The notes under the pieces were generated by a model. The model was given only the letters and a program-made list of their open reading frames with translations, was not told the DNA's origin and made no database searches. From the NCBI RefSeq assembly GCF_002304225.1, contig NZ_NSLB01000001.1:496001-560000 (forward strand): 64,000 nt of DNA, given 5' to 3'. Positions within the stretch are counted from its first letter, which is position 1, and each line of letters starts with the position of its first letter. Made by a program: the position numbers and the translations under genes. This DNA comes from Pseudomonas sp. HAR-UPW-AIA-41 (GTDB lineage: Bacteria; Pseudomonadota; Gammaproteobacteria; Pseudomonadales; Pseudomonadaceae). This document shows, piece after piece, positions 25,605-36,009 of the stretch.

Positions 25605-26681
25605 ATGCGCGAGCGACTGCTGGTCGCGGAAAAGGTCAAGGCCATTGAATGGCAGGGTGATGCCCTGTTACTGCTCGATCAGCGTCTGTTGCCGCAGCAG
25701 CAGGTCTGGCTGCGTTACACCGAGGCGGCTGCGGTGGCTGAAGCGATCACCCTGATGGTGGTGCGCGGCGCCCCGGCCATCGGGATTGCCGCCGCCTACG
25801 GCGTGGCGCTGGCGGTACGTCAGCGGCTGGCCGAGGGCGGGGACTGGCGGGCCGCGGTCGAGAGCGACATGCGCCTGCTGGCCGAATCCCGCCCCACGGC
25901 GGTCAACCTGTTCTGGGCACTCAACCGCATGCGCGACTGTTTACAGCAGATTCAGGGCGATGCCGATGCGATGGCGCTGATGACGGCCGAAGCTGAGGCT
26001 ATTCATGCCAGCGACCGTGAGGCCAATCTGGTCATGGCTCAGCTGGGTGCCGAGCTGATTCGCAGGCACGGCGACAAGCCGCAGCGCCTGCTCACCCACT
26101 GCAATGCCGGTGCGCTGGCAACCGGTGGTTTTGGCACGGCGCTGGGTGTGATTCGCGCGGCGCATGCCGAAGGTCTGGTCGAGCAGGTGTTTGCCGACGA
26201 AACGCGCCCCTGGCTGCAGGGTTCTCGACTGACCGCTTGGGAACTGGCGGCCGATGGCGTGCCGGTGACGCTCAATGTGGATGCCGCGGCCGCGCACCTG
26301 ATGAAAACGCAGGACATCAGCTGGGTGATAGTCGGTGCCGACCGTATCGCCGCCAATGGCGATGTGGCCAACAAGATCGGCACCTACCAGCTGGCGGTCA
26401 ATGCCATGCACCATGGCGTGCGCTTCATGGTGGTGGCGCCCAGCTCGACTATCGACATGGCGCTGGAACACGGCGACGACATCCCCATCGAAGAGCGTGC
26501 CGGCAGCGAGTTGCTGGAGCTTGCTGGCCGGCGTGTCGCCGCCGAGGTAACCGCCTGTAATCCGGTGTTCGATGTGACCCCGGCGGACCTGGTGGATGTG
26601 ATCGTCACCGAGAAAGGCGTGGTAGAGCGTCCGGATGCCGAAAAAATGGCCCAGTTGATGTGCCGTAAGCGGCTGCACTGA
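25605..26681 (+). CDS. mtnA: Methylthioribose-1-phosphate isomerase
   Basis: A 358-residue enzyme of the eIF2B-like isomerase family with [13 protein letters not shown], the catalytic Cys in [19 protein letters not shown], and Asp in [18 protein letters not shown]. It converts MTR-1-P to methylthioribulose-1-P in methionine salvage. ATG at 25605 matches the family N-terminus (MRERLL); the GTG at 25599 has better spacing (6 bp) from the GGAAGG ribosome site and may be the real start. It is divergent from mtaD. Confidence 0.93.
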   Translation: MRERLLVAEKVKAIEWQGDALLLLDQRLLPQQQVWLRYTEAAAVAEAITLMVVRGAPAIGIAAAYGVALAVRQRLAEGGDWRAAVESDMRLLAESRPTAVNLFWALNRMRDCLQQIQGDADAMALMTAEAEAIHASDREANLVMAQLGAELIRRHGDKPQRLLTHCNAGALATGGFGTALGVIRAAHAEGLVEQVFADETRPWLQGSRLTAWELAADGVPVTLNVDAAAAHLMKTQDISWVIVGADRIAANGDVANKIGTYQLAVNAMHHGVRFMVVAPSSTIDMALEHGDDIPIEERAGSELLELAGRRVAAEVTACNPVFDVTPADLVDVIVTEKGVVERPDAEKMAQLMCRKRLH

Positions 26682-26820
26682 ACGGCACTTGCCGTCCGGG
26701 AGCGGGGTAGGTCCACGGCAATCGCCTGTGGTAAGCTCCGCAGGTTATCAAGGGGCCGGATGAGCCCTCCAATGCGTAGGCTCCCGTCAGGGAGCGACAT
26801 AAAAAGGAACCAGGCTTCTC

Positions 26821-29610
26821 ATGGGCGAACTGGCCAAAGAAATTCTCCCGGTCAATATCGAAGACGAGCTGAAACAGTCCTACCTCGACTACGCGATGAG
26901 CGTGATCGTCGGGCGTGCCTTGCCGGACGCACGGGATGGTTTGAAGCCCGTGCATCGGCGCGTGCTGTTCGCCATGAGCGAACTGGGCAATGACTGGAAC
27001 AAGCCCTACAAGAAATCGGCCCGTGTGGTCGGTGACGTGATCGGTAAATACCACCCGCACGGCGACGTGGCTGTCTACGACACCATCGTGCGTATGGCTC
27101 AGCCGTTCTCCCTGCGTTACATGCTGGTTGATGGTCAGGGTAACTTCGGCTCGGTGGACGGCGATAACGCAGCCGCCATGCGTTACACCGAAGTGCGTAT
27201 GGCCAAGCTGGCCCATGAACTGCTGGCCGACCTGGACAAGGAAACCGTCGACTGGGTGCCCAACTACGACGGCACCGAGCAGATTCCGGCGGTCATGCCG
27301 ACCAAGATCCCCAACCTGCTGGTCAATGGCTCCAGCGGTATTGCCGTGGGTATGGCGACCAACATTCCGCCGCACAACCTTGGCGAAGTAATCGACGGCT
27401 GTCTGGCTCTGATGAGCAATCCGGAGCTGACCGTCGATGAGCTGATGCACTACATCCCGGGCCCGGACTTCCCGACCGCGGGCATCATCAACGGCCGTGC
27501 CGGCATCATCGAGGCTTACCGTACCGGCCGTGGCCGCATCTACATGCGTGCCCGTGCCGAGGTCGAGGAGATCGAAGGCAAGAGCAGCGGCCGCCAGCAG
27601 ATCGTTATTACCGAGCTGCCGTACCAGCTGAACAAGGCGCGTCTGATCGAGAAGATCGCCGAGCTGGTCAAGGAGAAGAAGCTCGAAGGTATTACCGAGC
27701 TGCGCGACGAGTCCGACAAGGACGGTATGCGCGTGGTCATCGAGCTGCGCCGTGGCGAGGTGCCTGAGGTCATTCTCAACAACCTCTACGCCCAGACCCA
27801 GCTGCAGAGCGTGTTCGGCATCAACGTGGTGGCGCTGGTCGATGGTCAGCCCAAGACCATGAACCTCAAGGACATGCTTGAGGTCTTCATTCGTCACCGC
27901 CGCGAAGTGGTCACCCGTCGTACCGTGTTCGAGCTGCGCAAGGCGCGTGAGCGCGGGCACATCCTCGAAGGCCAGGCGGTGGCGCTGTCCAATATCGATC
28001 CGGTAATCGAGCTGATCAAGAGTTCGCCGAGCCCGGCCGATGCCAAGGAGCGTCTGATTGCCACTGCCTGGGAATCCAGTGCCGTGGAGGCCATGGTTGA
28101 GCGCGCTGGTGCCGATTCCTGCCGCCCGCAGGATCTGGACGAGCAGTACGGTCTGCGCGATGGCAAGTATTACCTGTCACCGGAGCAGGCTCAGGCCATT
28201 CTGGAGCTGCGTCTGCACCGTCTGACCGGCCTGGAACACGAGAAACTGCTGGCCGAGTATCAGGAAATCCTCACCCTGATTGGCGAGCTGATCCGCATCC
28301 TGAACAATCCCGAGCGCCTGATGGAAGTCATCCGCGAGGAGCTGGAGAAGGTCAAGGCCGAGTTCGGCGACGCCCGTCGTACCGAGATCATGGCTTCGCA
28401 GATGGACCTGACCATCGCCGACCTGATCACCGAGGAAGAGCGCGTCGTTACCATCTCCCATGGCGGCTATGCCAAGTCTCAGCCGCTGGCTGCCTATCAG
28501 GCACAGCGTCGTGGTGGTAAGGGCAAGTCGGCCACCGGGGTCAAGGACGAGGACTACATTGAGCACCTGCTGGTTGCCAACAGCCACGCCACCCTGTTGC
28601 TGTTCTCCAGTAAGGGCAAGGTCTATTGGCTGCGCACCTTCGAGATTCCGGAAGCCTCCCGCGCCGCGCGTGGTCGCCCGCTGGTGAATCTGCTGCCGCT
28701 GGATGAGGGCGAGCGCATCACCGCCATGCTGCAGATCGACCTGGAGGCCCTGCGTCAGCAGGCTGCCGAAGAAGGCGAGGATCTGGACGAAAACGAAGGC
28801 GTGGTGATCGAGGGTGAGGTAATCGAGGCCGAAGGCAGCGATGACGCCGATGTCGACAGCGCGGATGACGAGCAGGACGAGCCGACCGGCGCCTACATCT
28901 TCATGGCCACCGCCTTTGGTACCGTGAAGAAGACGCCGCTGGTGCAGTTCAGCAAGCCGCGCTCCAGTGGTCTGATCGCGCTGAAGCTGGAAGAGGGCGA
29001 CACCCTGATTGCCGCGGCCATCACCGATGGCGCCAAGGAAGTCATGCTGTTCTCCGATGCCGGCAAGGTGATCCGCTTCAAGGAAAAACACGTACGCACC
29101 ATGAGCCGTATCGCGCGCGGTGTGCGTGGCATGCGTCTGGCTGATGGCCAGCGCCTGATTTCCATGCTGATTCCGGAGGCCGGTGCGCAGATTCTGTCCG
29201 CTTCCGAGCGCGGCTATGGCAAGCGCACGCCGCTTGAGGACTACCCGCGTCGCGGTCGTGGTGGTCAGGGCGTGATTGCCATGGTCATCAACGAGCGTAA
29301 CGGCAAACTGGTCGGTGCGGTGCAGGTGCAGGATGGCGAAGAAATCATGCTGATTTCCGACCAGGGCACCCTGGTCCGTACCCGTGTCGACGAGGTTTCG
29401 TCCTCTTCCCGTAACACTCAGGGTGTGACCCTGATCAAGCTGGCCAAGGATGAAACCCTGGTCGGTCTGGAACGGGTGCAGGAGCCCTCGGGCGGCGATG
29501 ACGACGAGGATGCGCCGGAGGTCGAGTTCGCCGAGGCGGTGACCGATGCTGATGAAGTCGCTGAGGCTGCCGATGCGCAGGCCGGTGACGAGCCAGCCGA
29601 TAACCAGTAA
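26821..29610 (+). CDS. gyrA: DNA gyrase subunit A
   Basis: A 929-residue type II topoisomerase subunit. Catalytic Tyr122 ([11 protein letters not shown]) has the same number as in E. coli, so the quinolone-resistance region can be numbered directly: Gly81-Asp82-Val83-Ala84-Val85-Tyr86-Asp87. Position 83 is GTG (Val) rather than the usual Thr of Pseudomonas. The C-terminal beta-pinwheel contains the GyrA box QRRGGKGKS and an acidic insert near residues 645-690 seen in Pseudomonas; the tail is also acidic. A 6-bp hairpin (26780-26795) and a ribosome site AAGGAAC precede the ATG. Confidence 0.97.
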   Translation: MGELAKEILPVNIEDELKQSYLDYAMSVIVGRALPDARDGLKPVHRRVLFAMSELGNDWNKPYKKSARVVGDVIGKYHPHGDVAVYDTIVRMAQPFSLRYMLVDGQGNFGSVDGDNAAAMRYTEVRMAKLAHELLADLDKETVDWVPNYDGTEQIPAVMPTKIPNLLVNGSSGIAVGMATNIPPHNLGEVIDGCLALMSNPELTVDELMHYIPGPDFPTAGIINGRAGIIEAYRTGRGRIYMRARAEVEEIEGKSSGRQQIVITELPYQLNKARLIEKIAELVKEKKLEGITELRDESDKDGMRVVIELRRGEVPEVILNNLYAQTQLQSVFGINVVALVDGQPKTMNLKDMLEVFIRHRREVVTRRTVFELRKARERGHILEGQAVALSNIDPVIELIKSSPSPADAKERLIATAWESSAVEAMVERAGADSCRPQDLDEQYGLRDGKYYLSPEQAQAILELRLHRLTGLEHEKLLAEYQEILTLIGELIRILNNPERLMEVIREELEKVKAEFGDARRTEIMASQMDLTIADLITEEERVVTISHGGYAKSQPLAAYQAQRRGGKGKSATGVKDEDYIEHLLVANSHATLLLFSSKGKVYWLRTFEIPEASRAARGRPLVNLLPLDEGERITAMLQIDLEALRQQAAEEGEDLDENEGVVIEGEVIEAEGSDDADVDSADDEQDEPTGAYIFMATAFGTVKKTPLVQFSKPRSSGLIALKLEEGDTLIAAAITDGAKEVMLFSDAGKVIRFKEKHVRTMSRIARGVRGMRLADGQRLISMLIPEAGAQILSASERGYGKRTPLEDYPRRGRGGQGVIAMVINERNGKLVGAVQVQDGEEIMLISDQGTLVRTRVDEVSSSSRNTQGVTLIKLAKDETLVGLERVQEPSGGDDDEDAPEVEFAEAVTDADEVAEAADAQAGDEPADNQ

Positions 29611-29710
29611 GTGCAATCGCCGCTCCGTCATCCGGAGCGGTGCAGGCTGAACCCAGGCGGGCAGATCGTGTAAGCGATGCTGTCCGCCATGCATTTAAGT
29701 GAGAGCAAAC

Positions 29711-30796
29711 GTGAGCAAGCGAGCCTTTAACTTCTGCGCCGGCCCGGCCGCGCTTCCCACCGCCGTACTGGAACGTGCCCAGGCCGAGATGCTCGACTGG
29801 CAGGGCAAGGGCCTCTCCGTGATGGAGATGAGCCACCGCAGCGACGAGTACGTGGCCATCGCCGAGAAGGCTGAGCAGGATCTGCGCGACCTGCTGGCCA
29901 TTCCATCGGACTACAAGGTGCTGTTCCTGCAGGGCGGCGCCAGCCAGCAGTTTGCCGAGATTCCGCTGAACCTGCTGCCGGAAGACGGTGTGGCCGACTA
30001 CATCGACACCGGCATCTGGTCGAAGAAGGCTATCGAGGAAGCCCAGCGTTTCGGTAGCGTCAATGTGGCCGCCAGCGCCAAGGGCTACGACTACTTCGCC
30101 ATCCCGGGGCAGAACGAGTGGCAGCTGTCGAAGAATGCGGCCTACCTGCATTACGCCAGCAACGAGACCATCGGTGGTCTGCAGTTCGACTGGGTGCCGG
30201 ATGCCGGCGATACCCCGCTGGTGGTGGACATGTCTTCGGATATCCTCTCGCGCCCGATCGATGTGTCGCAGTACGGCCTGATCTACGCCGGTGCGCAGAA
30301 GAACATCGGTCCGTCCGGCCTGGTCGTCGCCATCGTTCGTGAAGACCTGCTCGGTCGTGCCCGCTCCAGCTGCCCGACCATGCTCAATTACAAGGTCGCT
30401 GCCGACAACGGCTCGATGTACAACACCCCGGCGACCTATTCCTGGTACCTGTCGGGTCTGGTGTTCGAGTGGCTCAAGGAGCAGGGTGGTGTCGAGGCGA
30501 TCGCCAAGGTCAATCGTGCCAAGAAGGACCTGCTCTACAAGGCCATCGATGCCAGCGACTTCTACACCAACCCGATCGCGCACAATGCCCGCTCGTGGAT
30601 GAACGTGCCGTTCCGTCTGGCCGACGACAAGCTCGACAAGCCCTTCCTGGCGGGTGCCGAAGCGCGCGGCCTGCTCAACCTCAAGGGGCATCGCTCGGTG
30701 GGCGGTATGCGCGCTTCCATCTATAACGCCGTAGGCCTGGATGCCGTCGAGGCGCTGGTTGCCTACATGGCCGAGTTCGAGAAGGAGCACGCCTGA
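29711..30796 (+). CDS. serC: Phosphoserine aminotransferase
   Basis: A 361-residue PLP enzyme (class V) of serine and pyridoxine biosynthesis. The N-terminus SKRAFNFCAGPAALP is family-typical and sets a GTG start at 29711; a second GTG at 29699 is in frame. The PLP-lysine lies in LIYAGAQKNIGPSGL and the C-terminus has GHRSVGGMRASIYNA. It is the first gene of a serC-pheA-hisC-tyrA/aroA-cmk chain, as in other pseudomonads, and overlaps pheA by one base. Confidence 0.95.
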   Translation: MSKRAFNFCAGPAALPTAVLERAQAEMLDWQGKGLSVMEMSHRSDEYVAIAEKAEQDLRDLLAIPSDYKVLFLQGGASQQFAEIPLNLLPEDGVADYIDTGIWSKKAIEEAQRFGSVNVAASAKGYDYFAIPGQNEWQLSKNAAYLHYASNETIGGLQFDWVPDAGDTPLVVDMSSDILSRPIDVSQYGLIYAGAQKNIGPSGLVVAIVREDLLGRARSSCPTMLNYKVAADNGSMYNTPATYSWYLSGLVFEWLKEQGGVEAIAKVNRAKKDLLYKAIDASDFYTNPIAHNARSWMNVPFRLADDKLDKPFLAGAEARGLLNLKGHRSVGGMRASIYNAVGLDAVEALVAYMAEFEKEHA

Positions 30797-31893
30797 TGAG
30801 CGAAGCTGATCAGCTCAAGGCCCTGCGGGTGCGCATCGACAGTCTCGATGAGAAGATTCTCGAGCTGATCAGTGATCGTGCGCGCTGTGCTCAGGATGTG
30901 GCGCGGGTGAAGATGGCCTCGCTGCCGGCCGGGGAAACTCCGGTGTTCTACCGTCCCGAGCGCGAGGCTTGGGTGCTAAAGCACATCATGGAGCTGAACA
31001 AGGGGCCGCTGGACAACGAGGAAGTGGCGCGTCTGTTCCGCGAAATCATGTCCTCCTGCCTGGCGCTGGAACAGCCGCTGAAGATTGCCTACCTCGGCCC
31101 AGAGGGAACTTTCTCTCAGGCGGCCGCGCTCAAGCACTTCGGGCATGCGGTCATCAGTCAGCCGATGGCGGCCATCGACGAGGTATTCCGCGAAGTGGCT
31201 GCCGGGGCGGTGAACTTCGGCGTGGTGCCGGTGGAGAACTCCACCGAGGGCGCGGTCAATCACACCCTCGACAGCTTCCTCGAGCACGACATGGTCATCT
31301 GTGGCGAGGTGGAGCTGCGTATCCACCATCACCTGCTGGTGGGTGAGACCACCAAGACCGACCGTATCACCCGCATCTACTCCCATGCTCAGTCCCTGGC
31401 CCAGTGCCGCAAGTGGCTGGATGCGCATTACCCCAACGTCGAGCGTGTGGCGGTGTCGAGCAACGCCGACGCGGCCAAGCGGGTCAAGGGCGAATGGAAC
31501 AGTGCGGCCATTGCCGGTGATATGGCGGCGCAGCTGTATGGCCTGAGCAAGCTGGCCGAGAAGATCGAGGATCGTCCGGATAACTCCACGCGCTTCCTCA
31601 TCATCGGTAATCAGGAAGTGCCGCCGACCGGTGACGACAAGACCTCGATCATCGTTTCCATGCGCAACAAGCCTGGGGCGCTGCATGAGCTGCTGGTGCC
31701 GTTCCATACCAACGGTATCGACCTCACCCGCATCGAGACCCGGCCGTCGCGCAGCGGCAAGTGGACCTATGTGTTCTTCATCGACTTCGTCGGTCACCAC
31801 CAGGATCCGCTGATCAAGGACGTGCTGGAGAAGATCGGCAACGAAGCGGTGGCGCTCAAGGTGCTGGGTTCGTACCCGAAAGCCGTACTCTGA
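30796..31893 (+). CDS. pheA: Bifunctional chorismate mutase / prephenate dehydratase
   Basis: A 365-residue P-protein. Residues 1-90 are an AroQ chorismate mutase (LRVRIDSLDEKILELISDRAR), 95-275 the prephenate dehydratase (GPEGTFSQAAALKHFG, VPVENSTEGAVN, TRFLIIG), and about 285-365 an ACT domain for phenylalanine feedback (ALHELLVPFHTNGIDLTRIETRPSR). It makes phenylpyruvate. Its ATG overlaps the serC stop (TGATG). A terminator-like hairpin follows. Confidence 0.95.
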   Translation: MSEADQLKALRVRIDSLDEKILELISDRARCAQDVARVKMASLPAGETPVFYRPEREAWVLKHIMELNKGPLDNEEVARLFREIMSSCLALEQPLKIAYLGPEGTFSQAAALKHFGHAVISQPMAAIDEVFREVAAGAVNFGVVPVENSTEGAVNHTLDSFLEHDMVICGEVELRIHHHLLVGETTKTDRITRIYSHAQSLAQCRKWLDAHYPNVERVAVSSNADAAKRVKGEWNSAAIAGDMAAQLYGLSKLAEKIEDRPDNSTRFLIIGNQEVPPTGDDKTSIIVSMRNKPGALHELLVPFHTNGIDLTRIETRPSRSGKWTYVFFIDFVGHHQDPLIKDVLEKIGNEAVALKVLGSYPKAVL

Positions 31894-31910
31894 GTCTGTA
31901 AGTCTGCCTG

Positions 31911-31948
31911 CGCCCGACCGCCTGACCGCGGCCGGGCGTTTGCTTTTT
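31911..31948 (+). terminator. Probable terminator downstream of pheA
   Basis: A GC stem (CGCCCG, one mismatch, CCGC pairing with GCGG, CGGGCG; 31911-31938) with a 6-nt loop is followed by TTTGCTTTTTCT. It would end at least part of the serC-pheA transcript before the YitT gene. Confidence 0.7.
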
Positions 31949-31959
31949 CTGGAGTGAGC

Positions 31960-32580
31960 ATGAGTCTGGAGACGTTGCCGGCCCCCGAGCAGCACAGCTG
32001 GCTGGAAGATGTGCAGGCGCTGCTCAGCGCCACGCTGCTGATTGCCCTGGCGATCAATCTGTACAAGGGCGCCGGGCTGTTGACCGGCGGTACGGCCGGT
32101 CTGGGTTTTCTGCTCAGCTACCTGACGCCGCTGTCCTTTGGTGTGGGTTATTTTCTGATCAATCTGCCGTTCTATGTGCTGGCCTGGCGGCGCATGGGCT
32201 GGCGCTTTACCTTGCGTACCCTGTGTGCGGTCAGTCTGGTCGCGCTGTTTGCCGATCTGGGCAGTCGCTGGGTGCGTTTCGAGGCGCTGCAGCCGCTGTA
32301 TGCGGCGGTGCTGGGCGGCATTCTGATGGGTATCGGCATGCTCATCCTGTTTCGTCATCGTGCCAGTCTGGGTGGGGTCAACCTGCTCGTGCTGTACCTC
32401 CAGGACCGCCATGGCTGGCGGGCCGGCAAGGTGCAGATGGCCATTGACTGCCTGATTCTACTGGCTGCCCTGACGGCGCTGGGCTGGCAGGCGATTGGCA
32501 TTTCCGTGCTGGGTGCTGTGGTGCTCAATCTGGTGCTGGCCTTCAACCACAAGGCCGGCCGTTACACGGCGATCAGTTGA
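31960..32580 (+). CDS. YitT-family membrane protein
   Basis: A 206-residue inner-membrane protein with about six hydrophobic helices; residues 28-66 (AINLYKGAGLLTGGTAGLGFLLSY-type segment) and GILMGIGMLILFRHRASLGGVNLL are the duplicated YitT core. It lacks the C-terminal DUF2179 cytoplasmic domain of longer members. The function is unknown; some members are suggested transporters. GGAG five bases before the ATG supports this start. It sits between pheA and hisC, breaking the aromatic block, and the same strand suggests read-through or its own promoter. Confidence 0.8.
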   Translation: MSLETLPAPEQHSWLEDVQALLSATLLIALAINLYKGAGLLTGGTAGLGFLLSYLTPLSFGVGYFLINLPFYVLAWRRMGWRFTLRTLCAVSLVALFADLGSRWVRFEALQPLYAAVLGGILMGIGMLILFRHRASLGGVNLLVLYLQDRHGWRAGKVQMAIDCLILLAALTALGWQAIGISVLGAVVLNLVLAFNHKAGRYTAIS

Positions 32581-32667
32581 AAAAACGCCTTCCGGGGTCG
32601 CTGGCGGCCGCGCCTTGGCTTAAGATGGCCGGCTTCATTGCCAGCCCTCCGCGAACAGGGATCAATC

Positions 32668-33783
32668 ATGAGCTGTGATTTTCTCGCCTTGGCCCAGCCG
32701 GGCGTACAAAAGCTGTCGCCCTATGTGCCCGGTAAGCCGGTGGACGAACTGGCGCGCGAGCTCAATCTCGATCCGGCCGGTATCGTCAAACTGGCCAGTA
32801 ACGAGAACCCGCTGGGTCCCAGCAGTCAGGTGCTGTCGGCCATTCAGGCGGCGCTGCCGGAGCTGACCCGTTACCCCGACGGTAATGGCTTTGAACTCAA
32901 GCAGGCGCTGGCGGCGCGTTATGCGGTAACGGCCGCGCAGGTAACCCTGGGCAACGGCTCCAACGATATTCTCGATCTGGTGGCGCGGGCTTATCTGGCG
33001 CCGGGTCTGAATGCCGTGTTCAGTCAGTTCGCCTTTGCCGTCTATCCGATTGCGACTCAGGCTGTGGGTGCTGAAGGTCGTGCCGTTCCTGCCAAGGCCT
33101 ATGGTCATGATCTGCCGGCCATGCTGGAGGCCATCGATGCCAATACCCGCGTGGTTTTCCTCGCGAACCCGAACAACCCGACCGGCACTTGGTTCGACAG
33201 TCAGGCGCTGGAAGCCTTCCTGAGTGCTGTGCCGGAGCAGGTGCTGGTGGTGCTGGACGAGGCGTACATCGAGTACGTCGAGGCTGGCGACAACCTGCCG
33301 GACGGCGTGCAGTTCCTTTCGCGCTTCCCCAATCTGCTGGTCTCGCGCACCTTTTCCAAGGCCTATGGTCTGGCGGCATTGCGCGTGGGCTATGCATTGT
33401 CCTCGGCGCAGATTGCCGATGTGCTCAACCGTGTGCGTCAGCCTTTCAACGTCAACAGCCTGGCCCTGACAGCGGCGGTAGCGGCCCTGGCTGATACTGC
33501 GTACCTGGAGGCCGGGCGCGCGCTCAACAGTGCCGGCATGCGCCAGCTGGAGCAGGGACTGGCTGTACTGGGGCTGAGCTGGATTGCCAGTAAAGGCAAC
33601 TTCATTGCGGTGGACTTCGCGCGCGACGCGGCACCGATCAACCAGGCGCTGCTGCAGGCCGGAGTGATCGTGCGGCCGGTGGCGGGCTACGGCATGCCGA
33701 CCTTCCTGCGCGTGTCGATCGGAACCGAAGCGGAAAATGCCCGCTTCCTCGCCGTGCTTGGGCAGGTGCTTGCCCGTGACTGA
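32668..33783 (+). CDS. hisC: Histidinol-phosphate / aromatic aminotransferase
   Basis: A 371-residue class I/II PLP aminotransferase: KLASNENPLGPS, GNGSNDILDLVARAY, ANPNNPTGTW, LDEAYIEYV, and the PLP lysine in RTFSKAYGLAALRVGY. In Pseudomonas this second hisC copy lies with pheA and the tyrA-aroA fusion, which suggests use in Phe/Tyr as well as His synthesis. The ATG at 32668 follows the family; the frame extends 10 codons upstream. Its stop lies just before the tyrA-aroA start. Confidence 0.93.
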   Translation: MSCDFLALAQPGVQKLSPYVPGKPVDELARELNLDPAGIVKLASNENPLGPSSQVLSAIQAALPELTRYPDGNGFELKQALAARYAVTAAQVTLGNGSNDILDLVARAYLAPGLNAVFSQFAFAVYPIATQAVGAEGRAVPAKAYGHDLPAMLEAIDANTRVVFLANPNNPTGTWFDSQALEAFLSAVPEQVLVVLDEAYIEYVEAGDNLPDGVQFLSRFPNLLVSRTFSKAYGLAALRVGYALSSAQIADVLNRVRQPFNVNSLALTAAVAALADTAYLEAGRALNSAGMRQLEQGLAVLGLSWIASKGNFIAVDFARDAAPINQALLQAGVIVRPVAGYGMPTFLRVSIGTEAENARFLAVLGQVLARD

Positions 33784-33787
33784 GCCG

Positions 33788-36009
33788 ATGGCTGCGGTGA
33801 ACAAGCCGCTGGAGCGGCTGGTGGTGATCGGTCTTGGCCTGATTGGCGGCTCGTTTGCCAAGGGCATGCGCGAGGCGGGTCTGTTTCGCGAAGTGGTTGG
33901 CGTCGATCTGGATGCCGAGTCCTGCCGTCTGGCTGTCGAGCTGGGTGTGGTCGACCGCTGTGAGTCCGATCTGGCAGCGGCCTGCGTCGGCGCCAGTGTC
34001 ATTCAGCTGGCCGTGCCGATTCTCGCCATGGAGAAGCTAGTGGTCAGTCTGGGTCGCTTGCCGCTGGGCGAGGCGGTACTGACAGATGTGGGCAGTGCCA
34101 AGGGCAATATTCTGCGTGCCGCCCGCCGTGAGCTGCAGCAGCAGTTGCCGCGCTTCGTACCCGGCCATCCGATTGCTGGCTCCGAGCAGAGTGGCGTCGA
34201 GGCTGCAAGGGCAACCTGTTCCGTCGCCATAAGGTGATCCTCACGCCGCACGAAGCCTGTGAGCCTGCTGCCGTGGAGCTTGTCGATCAGCTCTGGCGGG
34301 TGCTGGGTGCCGATGTCGAGCATATGCAGGTGGAGCACCATGACGAGGTCCTTGCGGCCACCAGTCACCTGCCGCACCTGCTGGCTTTCGGGCTGGTCGA
34401 CTCGCTGGCCAAACGCAGTGAGAATCTGGAAATTTTCCGTTATGCCGCCGGCGGCTTCCGTGATTTCACGCGGATTGCCGGCAGCGACCCGTTGATGTGG
34501 CATGACATCTTCCTCGCAAATCGCGAGGCGGTGCTGCATATCCTCGATGACTTCCGTGACGACCTCGATGCGCTGCGCAACGCGGTCGACACACAAGATG
34601 GGCATCATCTGCTCGGCGTGTTTACCCGCGCCCGCGTGGCCCGTGAACACTTCAGCAAAATCCTGGCCCGCCGGGCCTATGTGGACGCTATGCACAATAC
34701 CGACCTGATTTATCTGGCCATGCCGGGTGGCAAAGTTTCCGGCCGTATCCGCGTACCGGGCGACAAGTCCATTTCCCACCGCTCGATCATGCTCGGCTCG
34801 CTGGCTGAGGGCACCACCGAGGTGGAAGGCTTCCTGGAGGGTGAAGACGCCCTGGCCACCCTGCAGGCTTTCCGCGATATGGGTGTGGTGATCGAGGGGC
34901 CGCATCACGGTCGCGTGACCATCCATGGCGTCGGCCTGCATGGCTTGCAGCCTCCACCCGGCCCGCTCTATCTGGGTAACTCCGGTACGTCCATGCGCCT
35001 GCTCTCGGGCCTGCTGGCGGCGCAGCCGTTCGACACCACCTTGACTGGCGATGCATCGCTGTCCAAACGTCCGATGAACCGCGTGGCCAAGCCGCTGCGC
35101 GAGATGGGCGCGGTGATCGAGACCGGTCCGGAAGGGCGACCGCCGCTGCAGATCAAGGGTGGTCAGCGCCTGACCGGCATGGATTACGAAATGCCGATGG
35201 CCAGCGCGCAGGTCAAGTCCTGTCTATTGCTGGCGGGCCTCTATGCCGCGGGGCAGACATCCGTGACCGAGCCGGCGCCGACCCGTGATCACACCGAGCG
35301 CATGCTGCAGGGCTTTGGCTATCCCGTGACGGTCGATGGCAATGTCGCTACCGTCGAGTCTGGCCACAAGCTGAGCGCCTGCCACATCGAAGTGCCGGCG
35401 GATATTTCTTCGGCAGCCTTCTTCCTGGTGGCGGCGAGCATTGCCGAAGGCTCCGAGCTGGTGCTGGAGCATGTTGGCATCAACCCGACCCGTACCGGCG
35501 TGATCGACATCCTCAAGCTGATGGGGGCCGACATTGCTCTGGAAAATCAGCGCGAAGTCGGCGGCGAGCCGGTGGCGGACCTGCGCGTGCGCTCGGCCAA
35601 GCTGAAGGGCATCGATATTCCCGAAGATCTGGTACCGCTGGCCATCGATGAGTTCCCGGTGCTGTTCGTGGCGGCGGCCTGTGCCGAAGGACGTACCGTG
35701 CTGCGTGGCGCTGAAGAGCTGCGCGTCAAGGAGTCCGACCGTATCCAGGTGATGGCCGATGGTCTGCAGGCTCTGGGCGTGAAAGCCGAGCCGACGCCGG
35801 ATGGCATCATTATTGACGGTGGCCCGATAGGTGGCGGTGAAGTGATCAGTCATGGCGATCACCGCATCGCTATGTCCTTCAGTGTGGCCTCCCTGCGTGC
35901 CAGTGCGCCGATCCGCATCCATGATTGCGCCAACGTCGCCACGTCGTTCCCCAACTTCCTCGGTCTGGCCGCGCAAGTCGGCATTCGCGTGGCCGAGGAG
36001 GGCAAGTGA
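33788..36009 (+). pseudogene. tyrA-aroA fusion (prephenate/arogenate dehydrogenase - EPSP synthase) with a one-base frameshift
   Basis: The protein expected is a 740-residue fusion of a TyrA dehydrogenase and AroA. The TyrA part starts MAAVNKPLERLVVIGLGLIGGSFA and reads to GSEQSGVEAA, then runs into a stop at 34235-34237 in the original frame. The homologous continuation ([16 protein letters not shown]) is in another frame from 34207 on. Inserting one base after 34206 (GCT GC? AAG GGC AAC) restores one continuous protein, so one base appears deleted. The start may be ATG 33788 or GTG 33776. It may be a sequencing error or a true lesion. Loss would remove the main TyrA and the fused AroA. Confidence 0.85.
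34234..36009 (+). CDS. aroA: Downstream open frame: C-terminal TyrA part plus 3-phosphoshikimate 1-carboxyvinyltransferase (AroA)
   Basis: This 591-residue open frame carries the rest of TyrA (residues 1-about 160, dimerisation helices) and a complete AroA domain from [26 protein letters not shown] onward, with [21 protein letters not shown]-type (TRDHTERML), and [17 protein letters not shown] C-terminal motifs. AroA makes EPSP in the shikimate route. If the frameshift is real, AroA could be made only by reinitiation, for example at GTG 34234 or at an internal ATG close to the AroA domain; no strong ribosome site is visible for these. It is followed by cmk with a one-base overlap. Confidence 0.7.
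   Translation: MILTPHEACEPAAVELVDQLWRVLGADVEHMQVEHHDEVLAATSHLPHLLAFGLVDSLAKRSENLEIFRYAAGGFRDFTRIAGSDPLMWHDIFLANREAVLHILDDFRDDLDALRNAVDTQDGHHLLGVFTRARVAREHFSKILARRAYVDAMHNTDLIYLAMPGGKVSGRIRVPGDKSISHRSIMLGSLAEGTTEVEGFLEGEDALATLQAFRDMGVVIEGPHHGRVTIHGVGLHGLQPPPGPLYLGNSGTSMRLLSGLLAAQPFDTTLTGDASLSKRPMNRVAKPLREMGAVIETGPEGRPPLQIKGGQRLTGMDYEMPMASAQVKSCLLLAGLYAAGQTSVTEPAPTRDHTERMLQGFGYPVTVDGNVATVESGHKLSACHIEVPADISSAAFFLVAASIAEGSELVLEHVGINPTRTGVIDILKLMGADIALENQREVGGEPVADLRVRSAKLKGIDIPEDLVPLAIDEFPVLFVAAACAEGRTVLRGAEELRVKESDRIQVMADGLQALGVKAEPTPDGIIIDGGPIGGGEVISHGDHRIAMSFSVASLRASAPIRIHDCANVATSFPNFLGLAAQVGIRVAEEGK

Noticed and set aside
28177..32412. Three long minus-strand frames (505, 451 and 478 residues) across gyrA, serC and pheA
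   Set aside because: Antisense shadows of strongly conserved genes; no ribosome sites or recognisable domains.
33788..34237. Treating the TyrA part as an intact short gene
   Set aside because: It lacks the dimerisation half of the dehydrogenase, which is present in the next frame; a frameshifted fusion explains both frames better.
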